A stretch of 64,000 nucleotides of DNA from Bordetella genomosp. 7 (GTDB lineage Bacteria > Pseudomonadota > Gammaproteobacteria > Burkholderiales > Burkholderiaceae_B): positions 698,934 to 762,933 of the forward strand of contig NZ_NEVK01000006.1 of assembly GCF_002261265.1 (NCBI RefSeq). The letters run 5' to 3'. How positions within the stretch are numbered: position 1 is the first letter of the stretch; the number at the start of each line of letters is the position of its first letter. A model generated the notes under the pieces. The model was not told the origin of the DNA. It did not search any database and saw nothing but the letters and a program-made list of their open reading frames with translations. The position numbers and the translations under genes were made by a program. Shown in pieces: positions 26,473 to 35,298 of this stretch.

Positions 26473-27924
26473 TCAGCCGCGCGACAGCACGCGGCCTGGG
26501 AAGTTGCCGGTGAAAAGGCCATCGGCGTCCCACACCTTGGCGCCGTTGACGTACACATGGTGGATGCCGCGCGAGCGCTCCATCGGCGTCTCGAACGTCG
26601 CGGCGTCGGCCACGGTGGCCGGGTCGAACACCACCAGGTCGGCATAGGCATCCTGCTGGATCACGCCGCGGTCTTTCAGGCCGAACCGGCTGGCGGTCAG
26701 GCCCGTCATCTTCCATACGGCGGTCTCGATGGGAAACAAGCCCAGGTCGCGGCTGTAATGGCCCAGCACCCGGGGGAATGTCCCCCACAGGCGCGGATGC
26801 GGATGCGTATCGTGCGGCAGCCCGTCCGAACCGATCATGGTGTCGGGAAACGCCATGATGCGCTGCACGTCGTCTTCGTCCATCATGAAGTAAATGGCGC
26901 CCGCCGGCATCAACTCGTCCACCACGTCCCAGCGATCCTTGCCGCGTTCCCTGGCGATGTCGTCCAGGTCTTTGCCGGTGTACTGCGGAAACGGCTTGCA
27001 CCACGTAATGATGGTCCGTGCCGACAGCAGCGCGCGGTCTTTCTTCAGCATGGTCGAGCCGGCGATGTACGGGTACGCGTCCAGCGAGATTTCCTGGTTC
27101 TTCATTGCCTCGGAAATAATGGCCAGCGTCTCGGCGGACCGCCCGAAGTTCTGTCTGCCCATCAACTTGTGATGCGATATCACTACGGGTACGTCCAGCG
27201 TCTTGCCGATGCGGAACGTCTCATTCAGGGCATCGACGATATGGTCGCCTTCGTCGCGCATGTGCGTGGCGTAGATGCCGTTGTGGGCAGAAAGCGGGCG
27301 GCACACTTCGATGATTTCTTCCGTAGTGGCATTCGCCGCCGGCGGGTAGAAGGTGCCCGTGGAAATTCCGATCGCGCCCGCCTGCATGCCTTCGAGCGCC
27401 AGGCGCTGCATGCGGTCGATCTCTTGCGGCGTGGCATTGCGATGCAGGTCCGGCATGATGGCGGCGCGCAGGGTCGAATGGCCCAGCATGCACGCGCAGT
27501 TCACCGCGGGCGGCGAGTCACGCAGCGCCCCCAGATAATCGGCGAAGGTCGAGAACGCATAACTGCCGCCCAGGTCCAGCAAGTCCAGCGGCGCAGGCGG
27601 GCTGTCGTGCAGCAGCGGCGCCAGGCTGATGCCGCAGTTGCCGGTCACGACCGTGGTGACCCCTTGCGAGATCTTGGGCTCCATGGCGGGCTTGCGCAGC
27701 AGCAGGTTGTCGTCATGGGTGTGCGAATCGATGAATCCGGGCGATACGGCCATTCCCGACACATCGGCCCGATGCGCGGCGACGGCCCGGCTAAGGTCGC
27801 CGACGGCGGCGATCCGGTCGCCTCGCACGCCGATGTCGGCGACGAAAGGCTTGGAATTCGTGCCGTCGACCACCAGGCCGCCCGCCAGGACGAGGTCATA
27901 CGTTTCATTGGTAGGATGCGTCAT
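26473..27924 (-). CDS. N-acyl-D-amino-acid deacylase (D-aminoacylase)
   Basis: 483 aa, the usual length of D-aminoacylases. Amidohydrolase superfamily, zinc-dependent; it releases D-amino acids from N-acyl-D-amino acids. Metal-site blocks: DSHTHDD near residues 66-72, the Cys of VTGNCGISLAP that bridges zinc in this subfamily, the His in ATHMRDEGDH and in VISHHKLMG, and the catalytic Asp in IGSDGLPHDTHPHPR near 366. The last 60 residues return to the small beta-domain (HVYVNGAKVWDADG). ATG 27924 follows GGAGCAGGGT. It sits between the importer ATPases and the carbamoylase. Dihydroorotase-like relatives exist, but the Cys motif supports D-aminoacylase. Confidence 0.9.
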   Translation of the reverse strand: MTHPTNETYDLVLAGGLVVDGTNSKPFVADIGVRGDRIAAVGDLSRAVAAHRADVSGMAVSPGFIDSHTHDDNLLLRKPAMEPKISQGVTTVVTGNCGISLAPLLHDSPPAPLDLLDLGGSYAFSTFADYLGALRDSPPAVNCACMLGHSTLRAAIMPDLHRNATPQEIDRMQRLALEGMQAGAIGISTGTFYPPAANATTEEIIEVCRPLSAHNGIYATHMRDEGDHIVDALNETFRIGKTLDVPVVISHHKLMGRQNFGRSAETLAIISEAMKNQEISLDAYPYIAGSTMLKKDRALLSARTIITWCKPFPQYTGKDLDDIARERGKDRWDVVDELMPAGAIYFMMDEDDVQRIMAFPDTMIGSDGLPHDTHPHPRLWGTFPRVLGHYSRDLGLFPIETAVWKMTGLTASRFGLKDRGVIQQDAYADLVVFDPATVADAATFETPMERSRGIHHVYVNGAKVWDADGLFTGNFPGRVLSRG

Positions 27925-27947
27925 ACCCTGCTCCCGCGGAAAATTGA

Positions 27948-28937
27948 CTAGGCAAAATGACACGCCACGACGTGGCTGTCGCTGAAACGCCGGGCTGCCG
28001 GCTGCGTCTCGGCGCAAACCGCCTGCGCGTTGGGGCAGCGCGTCCGAAAAGCGCAGCCCGACGGCGGCGACAGCGGGCTGGGAATCTCGCCCGACAGCCG
28101 CATGGCCTTGGCCTGGCCCTGGCTGGCTTGCGAAAAGCGCGGCACCGCCGCCATCAAGGCGCGTGTATACGGGTGCCGCGGCGTGTTGAAGATCTCGTCG
28201 CGCGTGCCGGTTTCCACCACACGCCCCAGGTACATCACGGCCACCGAGTGGCTCAGGTGCCGCACCACGCTCAGGTCGTGCGAAATAAACAGATAGGTCA
28301 GGCGCAGCGACTTCTGCAGGTCGACCAGAAGGTTGATCACCTGGGCCTGCACCGACACGTCCAGCGCCGAGACGGGCTCGTCGCACACCACAAACTCGGG
28401 CTCCAGCGCCAGGGCCCGCGCGATCACCAGCCGCTGCCGCTGCCCTCCGGAGAACTGGTGCGGGTACTTGTCCAGCGAATCGGGCTTCAGGCTCACCAGG
28501 CGCAGCAGCTCTTGCAGCCGTTGCTCGATGCTCGCCGAGGGCACGGAAAAGTTGCGCAGGGGCTCGGCCAGGATAGCGCGCACCCGCATGCGCGGGTTCA
28601 TCGATGAATACGGATCCTGGAAAATAAACTGGATCTTCCTGCGCAGCTGGCGCAGTTCGCCGTGCGCCAGTCCGCCGATATCCCGGCCTTCGAACAGCAC
28701 CTGGCCGCCGGATGGTTCGAGCAGGCGGGCAATGCAGCGGCCCAGGGTGGATTTTCCGCAGCCCGATTCGCCAACAATGCTGAAGGTCTCGCCTTTGCGC
28801 ACCGTGAACGACACGTCGCTCACGGCATTCAATACCGCGTTCTTGCCGCGGCTCCTGACGGTAAAGCGCTTGCTGAGCCCGACGACCTCCATCTGGACAT
28901 CGCCATCAGGCGCGGCGCGCATATCTTCGTAAGCCAT
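27948..28937 (-). CDS. Peptide-family ABC transporter ATPase, DppF/OppF-like
   Basis: 329 aa. Walker [10 protein letters not shown], signature [13 protein letters not shown], Walker B FVVCDEPVSALDV and H-loop ISHDLSVVRHL are intact. The C-terminal oligopeptide-ATPase extension has the Cys-containing GCAFRTRCPNAQAVCAE, which in the family can hold an iron-sulfur cluster. It is transcribed 32 bases after the DppD-like ATPase and 23 before the D-aminoacylase. Together they energise the importer that feeds this operon. Confidence 0.94.
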   Translation of the reverse strand: MAYEDMRAAPDGDVQMEVVGLSKRFTVRSRGKNAVLNAVSDVSFTVRKGETFSIVGESGCGKSTLGRCIARLLEPSGGQVLFEGRDIGGLAHGELRQLRRKIQFIFQDPYSSMNPRMRVRAILAEPLRNFSVPSASIEQRLQELLRLVSLKPDSLDKYPHQFSGGQRQRLVIARALALEPEFVVCDEPVSALDVSVQAQVINLLVDLQKSLRLTYLFISHDLSVVRHLSHSVAVMYLGRVVETGTRDEIFNTPRHPYTRALMAAVPRFSQASQGQAKAMRLSGEIPSPLSPPSGCAFRTRCPNAQAVCAETQPAARRFSDSHVVACHFA

Positions 28938-28969
28938 TTTGCTGTTCGCTCAGATGTTCATGGGCGCGG

Positions 28970-29947
28970 CTAGGCCGCCACGCGGCACCAGTACGTGTGC
29001 GCGCCGCCGTCCTGCAGGGGCACTGGCGCGACAGACTGGCAACTATCCACCGCCTGGGGGCAGCGCGATGAAAACGCGCAGCCGCGCGCCTGGGGAGTAA
29101 TGGTGGGCACAATGCCGGGCAGTTCGGCCAGGCGCGGCTGGTCGCCATCCGTGTCCACGAAAGCGGGCAGCGCGCGTATCAGGGCCTGGGTGTAGGGGTG
29201 GCGCGGCCGGTACAGCACATCCGACACCGAGCCCTCTTCTACCTTGGATCCGGCATACATCACCATGACGCGGTCACAGGCCTCGGCCACCACGCCCAGG
29301 TCGTGCGTGATCAGCACGATGGCCGTGCCCAGCTGCTGCTGGATGTCTTTCAGTATCTGCAGTATCTGCGCCTGTATCGTCACGTCCAGCGCCGTCGTGG
29401 GCTCGTCAGCGATAAGCAGGCGCGGCTTGCATGCCAGGGCGATGGCAATCATGACGCGCTGGCGCATTCCGCCCGACAGCTCATACGGATAGTTCGCCAG
29501 GCGCTTCTGCGGGTCGGATACCTGCACGAGCTCGAGCAGCCCCTGGGCCTCCGACAATGCCTGCTTGTACGTCCGGCCCTGGTGGCGCACGATAGATTCG
29601 GCGATCTGCCGTCCCACCGTGAACACCGGGTTCAACGACGTCATCGGTTCCTGGAAGATCATCGACAGCTGGTTGCCGCGCACGCCGCGCATCTGGCGCT
29701 CGCTCAAGGCAAGCAGGTTCTGCTGCTCGAAATGCACGGCGCCGCTGACCACCCGCGCCGACTTCGCGAGCAGCCGCATAATGGCCAGCGACGTGACGCT
29801 CTTGCCGCAGCCCGACTCGCCCACGATGCCCAGCGTCTCGCCGCTGCGCACATGGAACGACAGATCATTTACAGCCACCACCGTGCGCGCCAGCCCTTCG
29901 AAATGCACGCTCAGGTGCTCGACACGCAGAATTTCCTTATCGCTCAT
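28970..29947 (-). CDS. Peptide-family ABC transporter ATPase, DppD/OppD-like
   Basis: 325 aa. Walker [16 protein letters not shown], signature [12 protein letters not shown], Walker [14 protein letters not shown] and the H-loop [14 protein letters not shown] are all present. The C-terminal extension has [15 protein letters not shown], the Cys-rich segment of OppD-type subunits. It follows the DppC-like permease after 12 bases. With the DppF-like protein it forms the heterodimeric motor of a classical five-gene Dpp importer. Confidence 0.94.
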   Translation of the reverse strand: MSDKEILRVEHLSVHFEGLARTVVAVNDLSFHVRSGETLGIVGESGCGKSVTSLAIMRLLAKSARVVSGAVHFEQQNLLALSERQMRGVRGNQLSMIFQEPMTSLNPVFTVGRQIAESIVRHQGRTYKQALSEAQGLLELVQVSDPQKRLANYPYELSGGMRQRVMIAIALACKPRLLIADEPTTALDVTIQAQILQILKDIQQQLGTAIVLITHDLGVVAEACDRVMVMYAGSKVEEGSVSDVLYRPRHPYTQALIRALPAFVDTDGDQPRLAELPGIVPTITPQARGCAFSSRCPQAVDSCQSVAPVPLQDGGAHTYWCRVAA

Positions 29948-29959
29948 GACGTCCGTGCC

Positions 29960-30826
29960 TCAGATCTTCTTGGCCAGCTTGGGGTCCAGCATGTCGCGCA
30001 GCCCGTCGCCCAGCATGTTGACGGCCAGCACTGTCATCGCCAGGAACAGGCCCGGGAACAGGATGATGTGGAACGCGATCGACAGGAAATTGCGGCCATC
30101 GGCCATGATGTTGCCCCAGCTTGGCGTCTGCGGCGGTATGCCCACGCCCAGGAAGCTGAGCACGGCCTCGGTGATGATCGCCGACGCGGCGATGAAGGTC
30201 GCCTGCACCATGAGCGGAGCAAACAGGTTGGGCAGAATATGCATCGCCAGGATCTTGTGCGTGCGCGTGCCCAGCGCGTGCGCCGCCTCGACGTAGGGCT
30301 GGTTGCGTATCGACAGAACCAGCGCGCGCACCAGGCGCACCACGCGCGGCACCTCGGGGATGACGATGGCGGCGATCACGGTCAGCAGGCCGCCCCTGAA
30401 AACGGCCATCAGGGCAATGGCAAGCAGAATGTTCGGGATGGCCATCAGCCCGTCCATCACCCGCATGATCACCATGTCGAGCCTGGAAAAATAGCCCGCC
30501 AGCATGCCTATCGCCACGCCCAGCGCCACGCTGAGCACGGCCACGGCGATACCCACCACCAGCGACACGCGCGCGCCCCACATCACGCGGGAAAAGATGT
30601 CTCGCCCGAGAGCGTCGGTGCCGAATATATGGGCCGCGGACGGCGGCTTCATGCGCGCCAGCGGGTTGATGTCCAGGGGGTTGTACGGCGCGATGGCCGG
30701 CGCGAAGATGGCGACCAGCGCCAGCGCGGCCAGCACCGCGATGCCGATATACATGGCCGGCTGCTGGCGCAACGCAAAGGCGATGCGCCTGCGGCTGCCG
30801 ACGGAATGGGAAGCAAGGGCTTGCAT
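29960..30826 (-). CDS. Peptide-family ABC transporter permease, DppC-like
   Basis: 288 aa inner-membrane protein with six predicted helices, the first at residues about 24-45 (AMYIGIAVLAALALVAIFAP). HIFGTDALGRDIFSRVMWGARVSL is the standard DppC motif after it. The EAA loop is EAAHALGTRTHKILAMHILPN, and GVGIPPQTPSWGNIMADGRN is the typical C-terminal segment. It lies 5 bases after the DppB-like gene. Confidence 0.94.
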   Translation of the reverse strand: MQALASHSVGSRRRIAFALRQQPAMYIGIAVLAALALVAIFAPAIAPYNPLDINPLARMKPPSAAHIFGTDALGRDIFSRVMWGARVSLVVGIAVAVLSVALGVAIGMLAGYFSRLDMVIMRVMDGLMAIPNILLAIALMAVFRGGLLTVIAAIVIPEVPRVVRLVRALVLSIRNQPYVEAAHALGTRTHKILAMHILPNLFAPLMVQATFIAASAIITEAVLSFLGVGIPPQTPSWGNIMADGRNFLSIAFHIILFPGLFLAMTVLAVNMLGDGLRDMLDPKLAKKI

Positions 30827-30831
30827 GGCGA

Positions 30832-31767
30832 TCAGCTGTCCATACGGGGGTCGAAAATGCGATAGCTCATGTCTACCAACAGGTTGATGAGCACGTAGAC
30901 TGCCGACGAAATCAGCAGAACACCCTGTATCACCGGGTAGTCATGGCGCAATACGGCATCTACCGTCAGCCGACCCAGTCCCGGAATGGCGAACACGGTT
31001 TCAGTGACGACCACGCCGCCGATCAACATGGCAACACCCACGCCTATCGTCGTGACGATGGGGTTTGCGGCGTTCTTCAGCGCGTGCCAGATAACCAGGC
31101 GCGAGCCCAGCCCCTTGGCGCGCGCGGTGCGGATGTAGTCTTCGCCCAGCGCCTCCAGCATGGTGGCGCGCGTCATGCGGGTCAGCAGCGCCATGTACAC
31201 CAGGCCAAGCGACACACAGGGCAGCACCAGATGCCTGGCGTACGCGCCCAGTCCATCGGACATGGGCTTGTAGCCCTGCACCGGCAGGGCGCCCATCTTC
31301 ACCGAGAACACATAGGCCAGCCCGTAGCCGATCAGGAACACCGGTATCGAAAAGGCCACCACCGACCCCAGCATGATCAGCCGGTCTGTCAGGGAACCGG
31401 CCTTCCAGGCGGCAATGATGCCCAGCGGCACGGCCAGGAAAACCGCCAGCACGATGGTAAAGAGCGCGATGGACAGCGTCGGCCCCATGCGTTGCTGGAT
31501 AAGCGTCAACACCGGCATTCTGGTCGACGTGGAAACGCCCAGGTCGCCTCGCAGGACGTTGCCGCCCCACGTCAGGAATTGCTCGATGAGCGGCTTGTCC
31601 AGCCCCATGGCGGCGCGGATCTTTTCCACGTCTTCGACGGTGGCGTTGTCTCCCGCCAGCACGGCCGCCGGGTCTCCCGGCGACATGTGGGCCAGCAGGA
31701 AAACAAACACCGCCACCACCGCCATCACCGGGATGGTTGCGACCAGCCTACGTATCAAGTACCGCAA
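30832..31767 (-). CDS. Peptide-family ABC transporter permease, DppB-like
   Basis: 311 aa inner-membrane protein. First helix MRYLIRRLVATIPVMAVVAV, periplasmic MSPGDPAAVLAG and MGLDKPLIEQFLTWGG, EAA loop DYIRTARAKGLGSRLVIWHAL, then VVVTETVFAIPGLGRLTVDAV and the C-terminal DMSYRIFDPRMDS. All are standard for DppB/GsiC proteins. It starts 39 bases after the binding-protein stop. Confidence 0.94.
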   Translation of the reverse strand: MRYLIRRLVATIPVMAVVAVFVFLLAHMSPGDPAAVLAGDNATVEDVEKIRAAMGLDKPLIEQFLTWGGNVLRGDLGVSTSTRMPVLTLIQQRMGPTLSIALFTIVLAVFLAVPLGIIAAWKAGSLTDRLIMLGSVVAFSIPVFLIGYGLAYVFSVKMGALPVQGYKPMSDGLGAYARHLVLPCVSLGLVYMALLTRMTRATMLEALGEDYIRTARAKGLGSRLVIWHALKNAANPIVTTIGVGVAMLIGGVVVTETVFAIPGLGRLTVDAVLRHDYPVIQGVLLISSAVYVLINLLVDMSYRIFDPRMDS

Positions 31768-31806
31768 TTCATCACTCCTTGGGCCGTTTCCCGTGGGCGG
31801 GCGCGC

Positions 31807-33390
31807 CTACTTTTTCTCGACGTTCCACATGACGGGGATGCCGATCTTCATCAGATCGGTGTTGGCCAGCCCGCGCGTGGCGATCACCGGCTTGAACTCG
31901 CCCCAGATCACATACGGCACCGTCTCGTAGGCGCGCGCCTGGATCCTGGCGGCAAGCTCCTTGCTCTTGGCGGGATCGCTTTCGGCGATCCACTGGGCAC
32001 GCAGCTTGTCGAGTTCTTCATCGCACGGCCAGCCCGGCAGGCCATTGCCGCACGGCGCCGACAGCCAGGGGTTGGTGACCGGCGTATTGGCGTCGAAGTA
32101 GCCGCCATGCGTGATGAAGATGTTCCAACCGCCGTTTTCCGGCGCGTCTTTCTTCAGCCGGCGCGCGGCAACCGACGCCCAGTCCATGGCCTGCAGGTCG
32201 ACGTTGAAGCCGGCCTTCTGCAGCGCCTGCGCCAGCACCAGGTTGGCCGGGCTGTTCACGTTGTCGGTCGGATACAGGATCACGACCTTTTCGTTCTGGT
32301 AGCCCGCTTCCTTGAGCAGCTGCCTGGCCTTTTCGAAGTCGGGCTTCTTGTAGGACGCGGCGCCCACGTCGGTGGCATAGGGCGAGCTGCACGTGTACAT
32401 GGACGGGCAGTATTCGGTGCGGTACTTGCCGCCGTAGCCGACCGCCGAAACGAATTCGGCCTGATCGATGACGTGGTACATGGCCTGGCGCGCCTTGGCG
32501 TTATTGAAAGGCGGATGCAGGGAGTTGGGCACCACCATGCCCTGGGACGCCAGAGCCGGAATCAGGTTGACCTCGGCATTGCCTTCGAGCACCGGCAGGA
32601 AGTCCGGCGTCACGCTCTCGATCATGTCGATCTCGCCGTTCTGCAGCGCGGCGGCGGCCGTGTTGGCGTCGGGGATATACACCCACTCGACGCGATCTAC
32701 TTTCACGACCTTGCCGCCGGCCAGGCCGTCGGCGGGCTCGGCGCGCGGCACGTAGTCCGGGTTCTTCACGTACACCACTTTGTTGCCCGGAACCCATTCG
32801 TCTTTCTTGAACAGGAAGGGGCCCGACCCCACCATTTCGGTGACGGGAATGCTGGGATCGCTGTCTGCCAGCCGCTTGGGCATGATGAACAGCGGCATGC
32901 CCGACGGCTTGGACAGCGCCGCCAGCACCAGGCCGAACGGATTTTCCAGCGTAATCTCGAACGTCCTGTCGTCCACGACCTTGAGCTTGGCGCCCGCTTT
33001 CATCATCAGGCGGCCCAGGGTGTCTTTCTTGGCCCACCGCTCGATCGACGCCACGCAATCGGCAGCCGTGACGGGAGTGCCGTCATTGAACTTCAGGTTC
33101 TCGCGCAGCGTGAACGACCACTGCTTGCCGTCTTCGGACTCCGTCCAGGTATCCACCATCTGCGGGCGGATCTCGCCCTTGCTGTCCTGGGCGAACAGCG
33201 TGTCGAACACCATGTAGCCATGGTTGCGCGTAATGTAGGCCGTGTTGAACAGCGGATCCAGCGTTTTCAAGTCTGCGGTAGGGGCCAGGCGCACCGTGGT
33301 GGCCGACCACGCCGCGCCGCTGGCCAGCAACAGGCCGGCGGCGCCCAGGCTGACGGCCAGCGTTTTCAGGCAGGCGAAGTCTTTCATCAT
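31807..33390 (-). CDS. Peptide-family ABC transporter substrate-binding protein of the D-amino-acid operon
   Basis: 527 aa, SBP_bac_5 family. Signal peptide with a hydrophobic core LAVSLGAAGLLLASGAAWSA, cleavage near residue 30. Mature-protein hallmarks are LKTLDPLFNTAYITRNHGYMVFDTL, WSFTLRENLKFNDGTPVTAAD and NNAKARQAMYHVIDQ. Start at 33390 or the adjacent ATG 33387. It sits between the MlrC-type peptidase gene and the permeases. Binding of D-residue peptides or N-blocked D-amino acids is inferred from neighbours. Confidence 0.93.
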   Translation of the reverse strand: MMKDFACLKTLAVSLGAAGLLLASGAAWSATTVRLAPTADLKTLDPLFNTAYITRNHGYMVFDTLFAQDSKGEIRPQMVDTWTESEDGKQWSFTLRENLKFNDGTPVTAADCVASIERWAKKDTLGRLMMKAGAKLKVVDDRTFEITLENPFGLVLAALSKPSGMPLFIMPKRLADSDPSIPVTEMVGSGPFLFKKDEWVPGNKVVYVKNPDYVPRAEPADGLAGGKVVKVDRVEWVYIPDANTAAAALQNGEIDMIESVTPDFLPVLEGNAEVNLIPALASQGMVVPNSLHPPFNNAKARQAMYHVIDQAEFVSAVGYGGKYRTEYCPSMYTCSSPYATDVGAASYKKPDFEKARQLLKEAGYQNEKVVILYPTDNVNSPANLVLAQALQKAGFNVDLQAMDWASVAARRLKKDAPENGGWNIFITHGGYFDANTPVTNPWLSAPCGNGLPGWPCDEELDKLRAQWIAESDPAKSKELAARIQARAYETVPYVIWGEFKPVIATRGLANTDLMKIGIPVMWNVEKK

Positions 33391-33429
33391 TCTTGCTCTC
33401 CAGAGACGTTCAAGTATTGCTGCGCGGCA

Positions 33430-34884
33430 TCAGGCAGCCGGCGTGACCAGCGGCCATTTGGGGTAAGTGATTTTCCGGTAGGGCAGCGCGTGCAGGTCCG
33501 ACGACACGGAACCCGGTGTGCGCAGGTAGATGACCTGCGCCGCGACCTTGGAAAAATCGGCGTAGAAGTGCTGCGACGACTTCACCACGATGTACTTGCA
33601 CTGCGCCAGGTCGATGCCGAACTGTGTAAACAGGTCGCGGCCGACGGCCTGGTTGCGCACCGTGTTCAACACCATCGTGATGCCTTCGGCCTCGACTACC
33701 GCCACGTCGCCGATCAGCGAAGGCGTGTTCGACAGCCCCGTCATGTAGGCATTGCGCTTCAATGCCTTCACCACACAGTGCACATCCACAGGCTGGCCGG
33801 ACGCTGGCGACACTTTGCCGCCCACGCGCAACGCAAGCGCGGCGCCCTCGCCGGCGTTCATGCACAGGCTCACGGCAACAGGGTCCCAGATCGGGCCGAT
33901 CACGGCGTCGCGCACCTGGTGCGCCAGGAAATCGGCCAGCACAAAAGTCGAATCACTGCCCGCCCCGCCACCCGCGTTGTCGGCCGAATCCGCCAGCACG
34001 GCGGGATATCGCCCGTTCTCGGCCACCAGGCGGATGGCCTCGGCCGTCGTGGGGTTGGGCGTCTGCAGCGCATCGCGAAAACCGATGATTTCTTCGCCCA
34101 GTTCCCGGGCCAGCTGCGTGGCGCGGGCGGCATCGCCGTCCGTGTACACCAGCACCTTGGATCCCATGCCGGGCACGTCGCCCCAGGGAAACCCGTGCGC
34201 GATGGAAATCGACAGAATGCCGGGCTCCTGCTCCATGCGCAGCAGGCGGTCGACGAAACTGCGCATGGGCTCGCGGCTCGTGTGCATGATAGAGATCATC
34301 TCGCAGTCATACACCCCCAGCGTGGGGCTGGCCTCTCCGCGCACCTTGGCCGCGCATAGATCCACCAGGTCGTAGGCGCGCTCCAGAATATCGGTATGCG
34401 GGTATTCCTTGAAGCACACCAGCACATCGGCGGTCTCGTACATCAGCGGGGTCATGTGGCAATGCGGGTCGAGCTCGGCGCCGATGACCACTGCGGGCCC
34501 GACGATCTCGCGCACCCGGGAAATCAGGTCGCCCTCGCAGTCGTCGTAGCCATCGGCCACCATGGCGCCATGCAGGCCCAGCACCACCATATCCACCTGG
34601 CCCGCGTTCCTGAGGTCCTGCAGTATCTCGTCGCGCAGCGTCTCGTACGCATAACGCGTGGTCAGCCCTGCCGGCACCGCGCCGGCCACGGTTCCTTCGA
34701 TAACCGTCCAGCCGTGGGCCCTGGCCCGCTGGCGCGCGGCCCACAGCGGCCCGGAGAACTGCAGCATCGTGTCCGGATGCTGACCCGCCGGGTGGTATCC
34801 GCGCGCCTTGAACGAATCGATGCCGGTCGGGATGGGCGAAAACGTATTGGTCTCGGTCGACAGCGATGCCGTGAAGATCCTCAT
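33430..34884 (-). CDS. M81-family metallopeptidase (MlrC/microcystinase C-like)
   Basis: 484 aa. The family is named for MlrC, which cleaves the linear tetrapeptide left from microcystin, a substrate rich in D- and unusual residues. The N-terminal MRIFTASLSTETNTFSP is the family start. Metal-site blocks are VLGLHGAMVADGYDDCEGD, AELDPHCHMT (His ligands) and the later ADSADNAGGGAGSDST. No signal peptide is seen. It lies 18 bases after the RidA-like gene and 39 before the binding protein. Its place in an operon with D-aminoacylase and D-carbamoylase fits hydrolysis of D-residue amide bonds. The exact substrate is unknown; most family members outside sphingomonads are uncharacterised. Confidence 0.88.
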   Translation of the reverse strand: MRIFTASLSTETNTFSPIPTGIDSFKARGYHPAGQHPDTMLQFSGPLWAARQRARAHGWTVIEGTVAGAVPAGLTTRYAYETLRDEILQDLRNAGQVDMVVLGLHGAMVADGYDDCEGDLISRVREIVGPAVVIGAELDPHCHMTPLMYETADVLVCFKEYPHTDILERAYDLVDLCAAKVRGEASPTLGVYDCEMISIMHTSREPMRSFVDRLLRMEQEPGILSISIAHGFPWGDVPGMGSKVLVYTDGDAARATQLARELGEEIIGFRDALQTPNPTTAEAIRLVAENGRYPAVLADSADNAGGGAGSDSTFVLADFLAHQVRDAVIGPIWDPVAVSLCMNAGEGAALALRVGGKVSPASGQPVDVHCVVKALKRNAYMTGLSNTPSLIGDVAVVEAEGITMVLNTVRNQAVGRDLFTQFGIDLAQCKYIVVKSSQHFYADFSKVAAQVIYLRTPGSVSSDLHALPYRKITYPKWPLVTPAA

Positions 34885-34902
34885 GGCCGTGCTCCTGTAG
34901 CG

Positions 34903-35268
34903 TCAGCGGTCCAGGGCCTGGATTTCGATTTCCAGGTCCACGCCCATTGCCAGCTTGGCTTGCACCGTGGACCGCACCGGCAGGCCCGACTTGAAATACG
35001 ACCGGTAGGCGTCGTTGAAATCGGCGAACAAGGCCAGGTCGGACAGCCAGACGGTGGCCTTGATCACATCGTCGAATCCCAGGCCCACCTCGGCCAGGCT
35101 GTCGGCCAGTCGCTCCATGACGGCGGCGGTCTGCGCCTTGATGTCGCCACGCACAACCTGGCCATCGCGATCCATCGGGATCTGGCCCGAGAAGAACACA
35201 AATCCTCCGGCGCGGATCATCCGCGAGAATGGCAGGCCCAGGGGGGATTCGTATCGTTGAATGCTCAT
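34903..35268 (-). CDS. RidA/YjgF-family protein with Lys at the usual catalytic Arg
   Basis: 121 aa chorismate-mutase-like fold, expected to be a trimer. RidA hydrolyses reactive 2-imino acids. The core blocks FSGQIPMDRDGQVV, KATVWLSDLALFADFNDAY and VDLEIEIQALDR are typical. The arginine that binds the imine carboxylate (R105 in archetypal RidA, in VARLP) aligns with K105 in QAKLAMG, so this is a diverged family member. ATG 35268 was preferred to an in-frame GTG nine bases upstream, which has no ribosome site. It follows the FAD amine oxidase by 30 bases, the natural source of imines for such an enzyme. Confidence 0.88.
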   Translation of the reverse strand: MSIQRYESPLGLPFSRMIRAGGFVFFSGQIPMDRDGQVVRGDIKAQTAAVMERLADSLAEVGLGFDDVIKATVWLSDLALFADFNDAYRSYFKSGLPVRSTVQAKLAMGVDLEIEIQALDR

Positions 35269-35298
35269 GTCGGTCACTCGAAATGGTGTGAAAGGGAA

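Noticed and set aside
30943..34359. An 1138-codon open frame on the plus strand antisense to the Dpp importer and MlrC genes
   Set aside because: Its translation is rich in Arg, His, Gln and Ala with no recognisable domain, and it is exactly opposite real, family-assigned genes. Long antisense frames are expected at this GC content.
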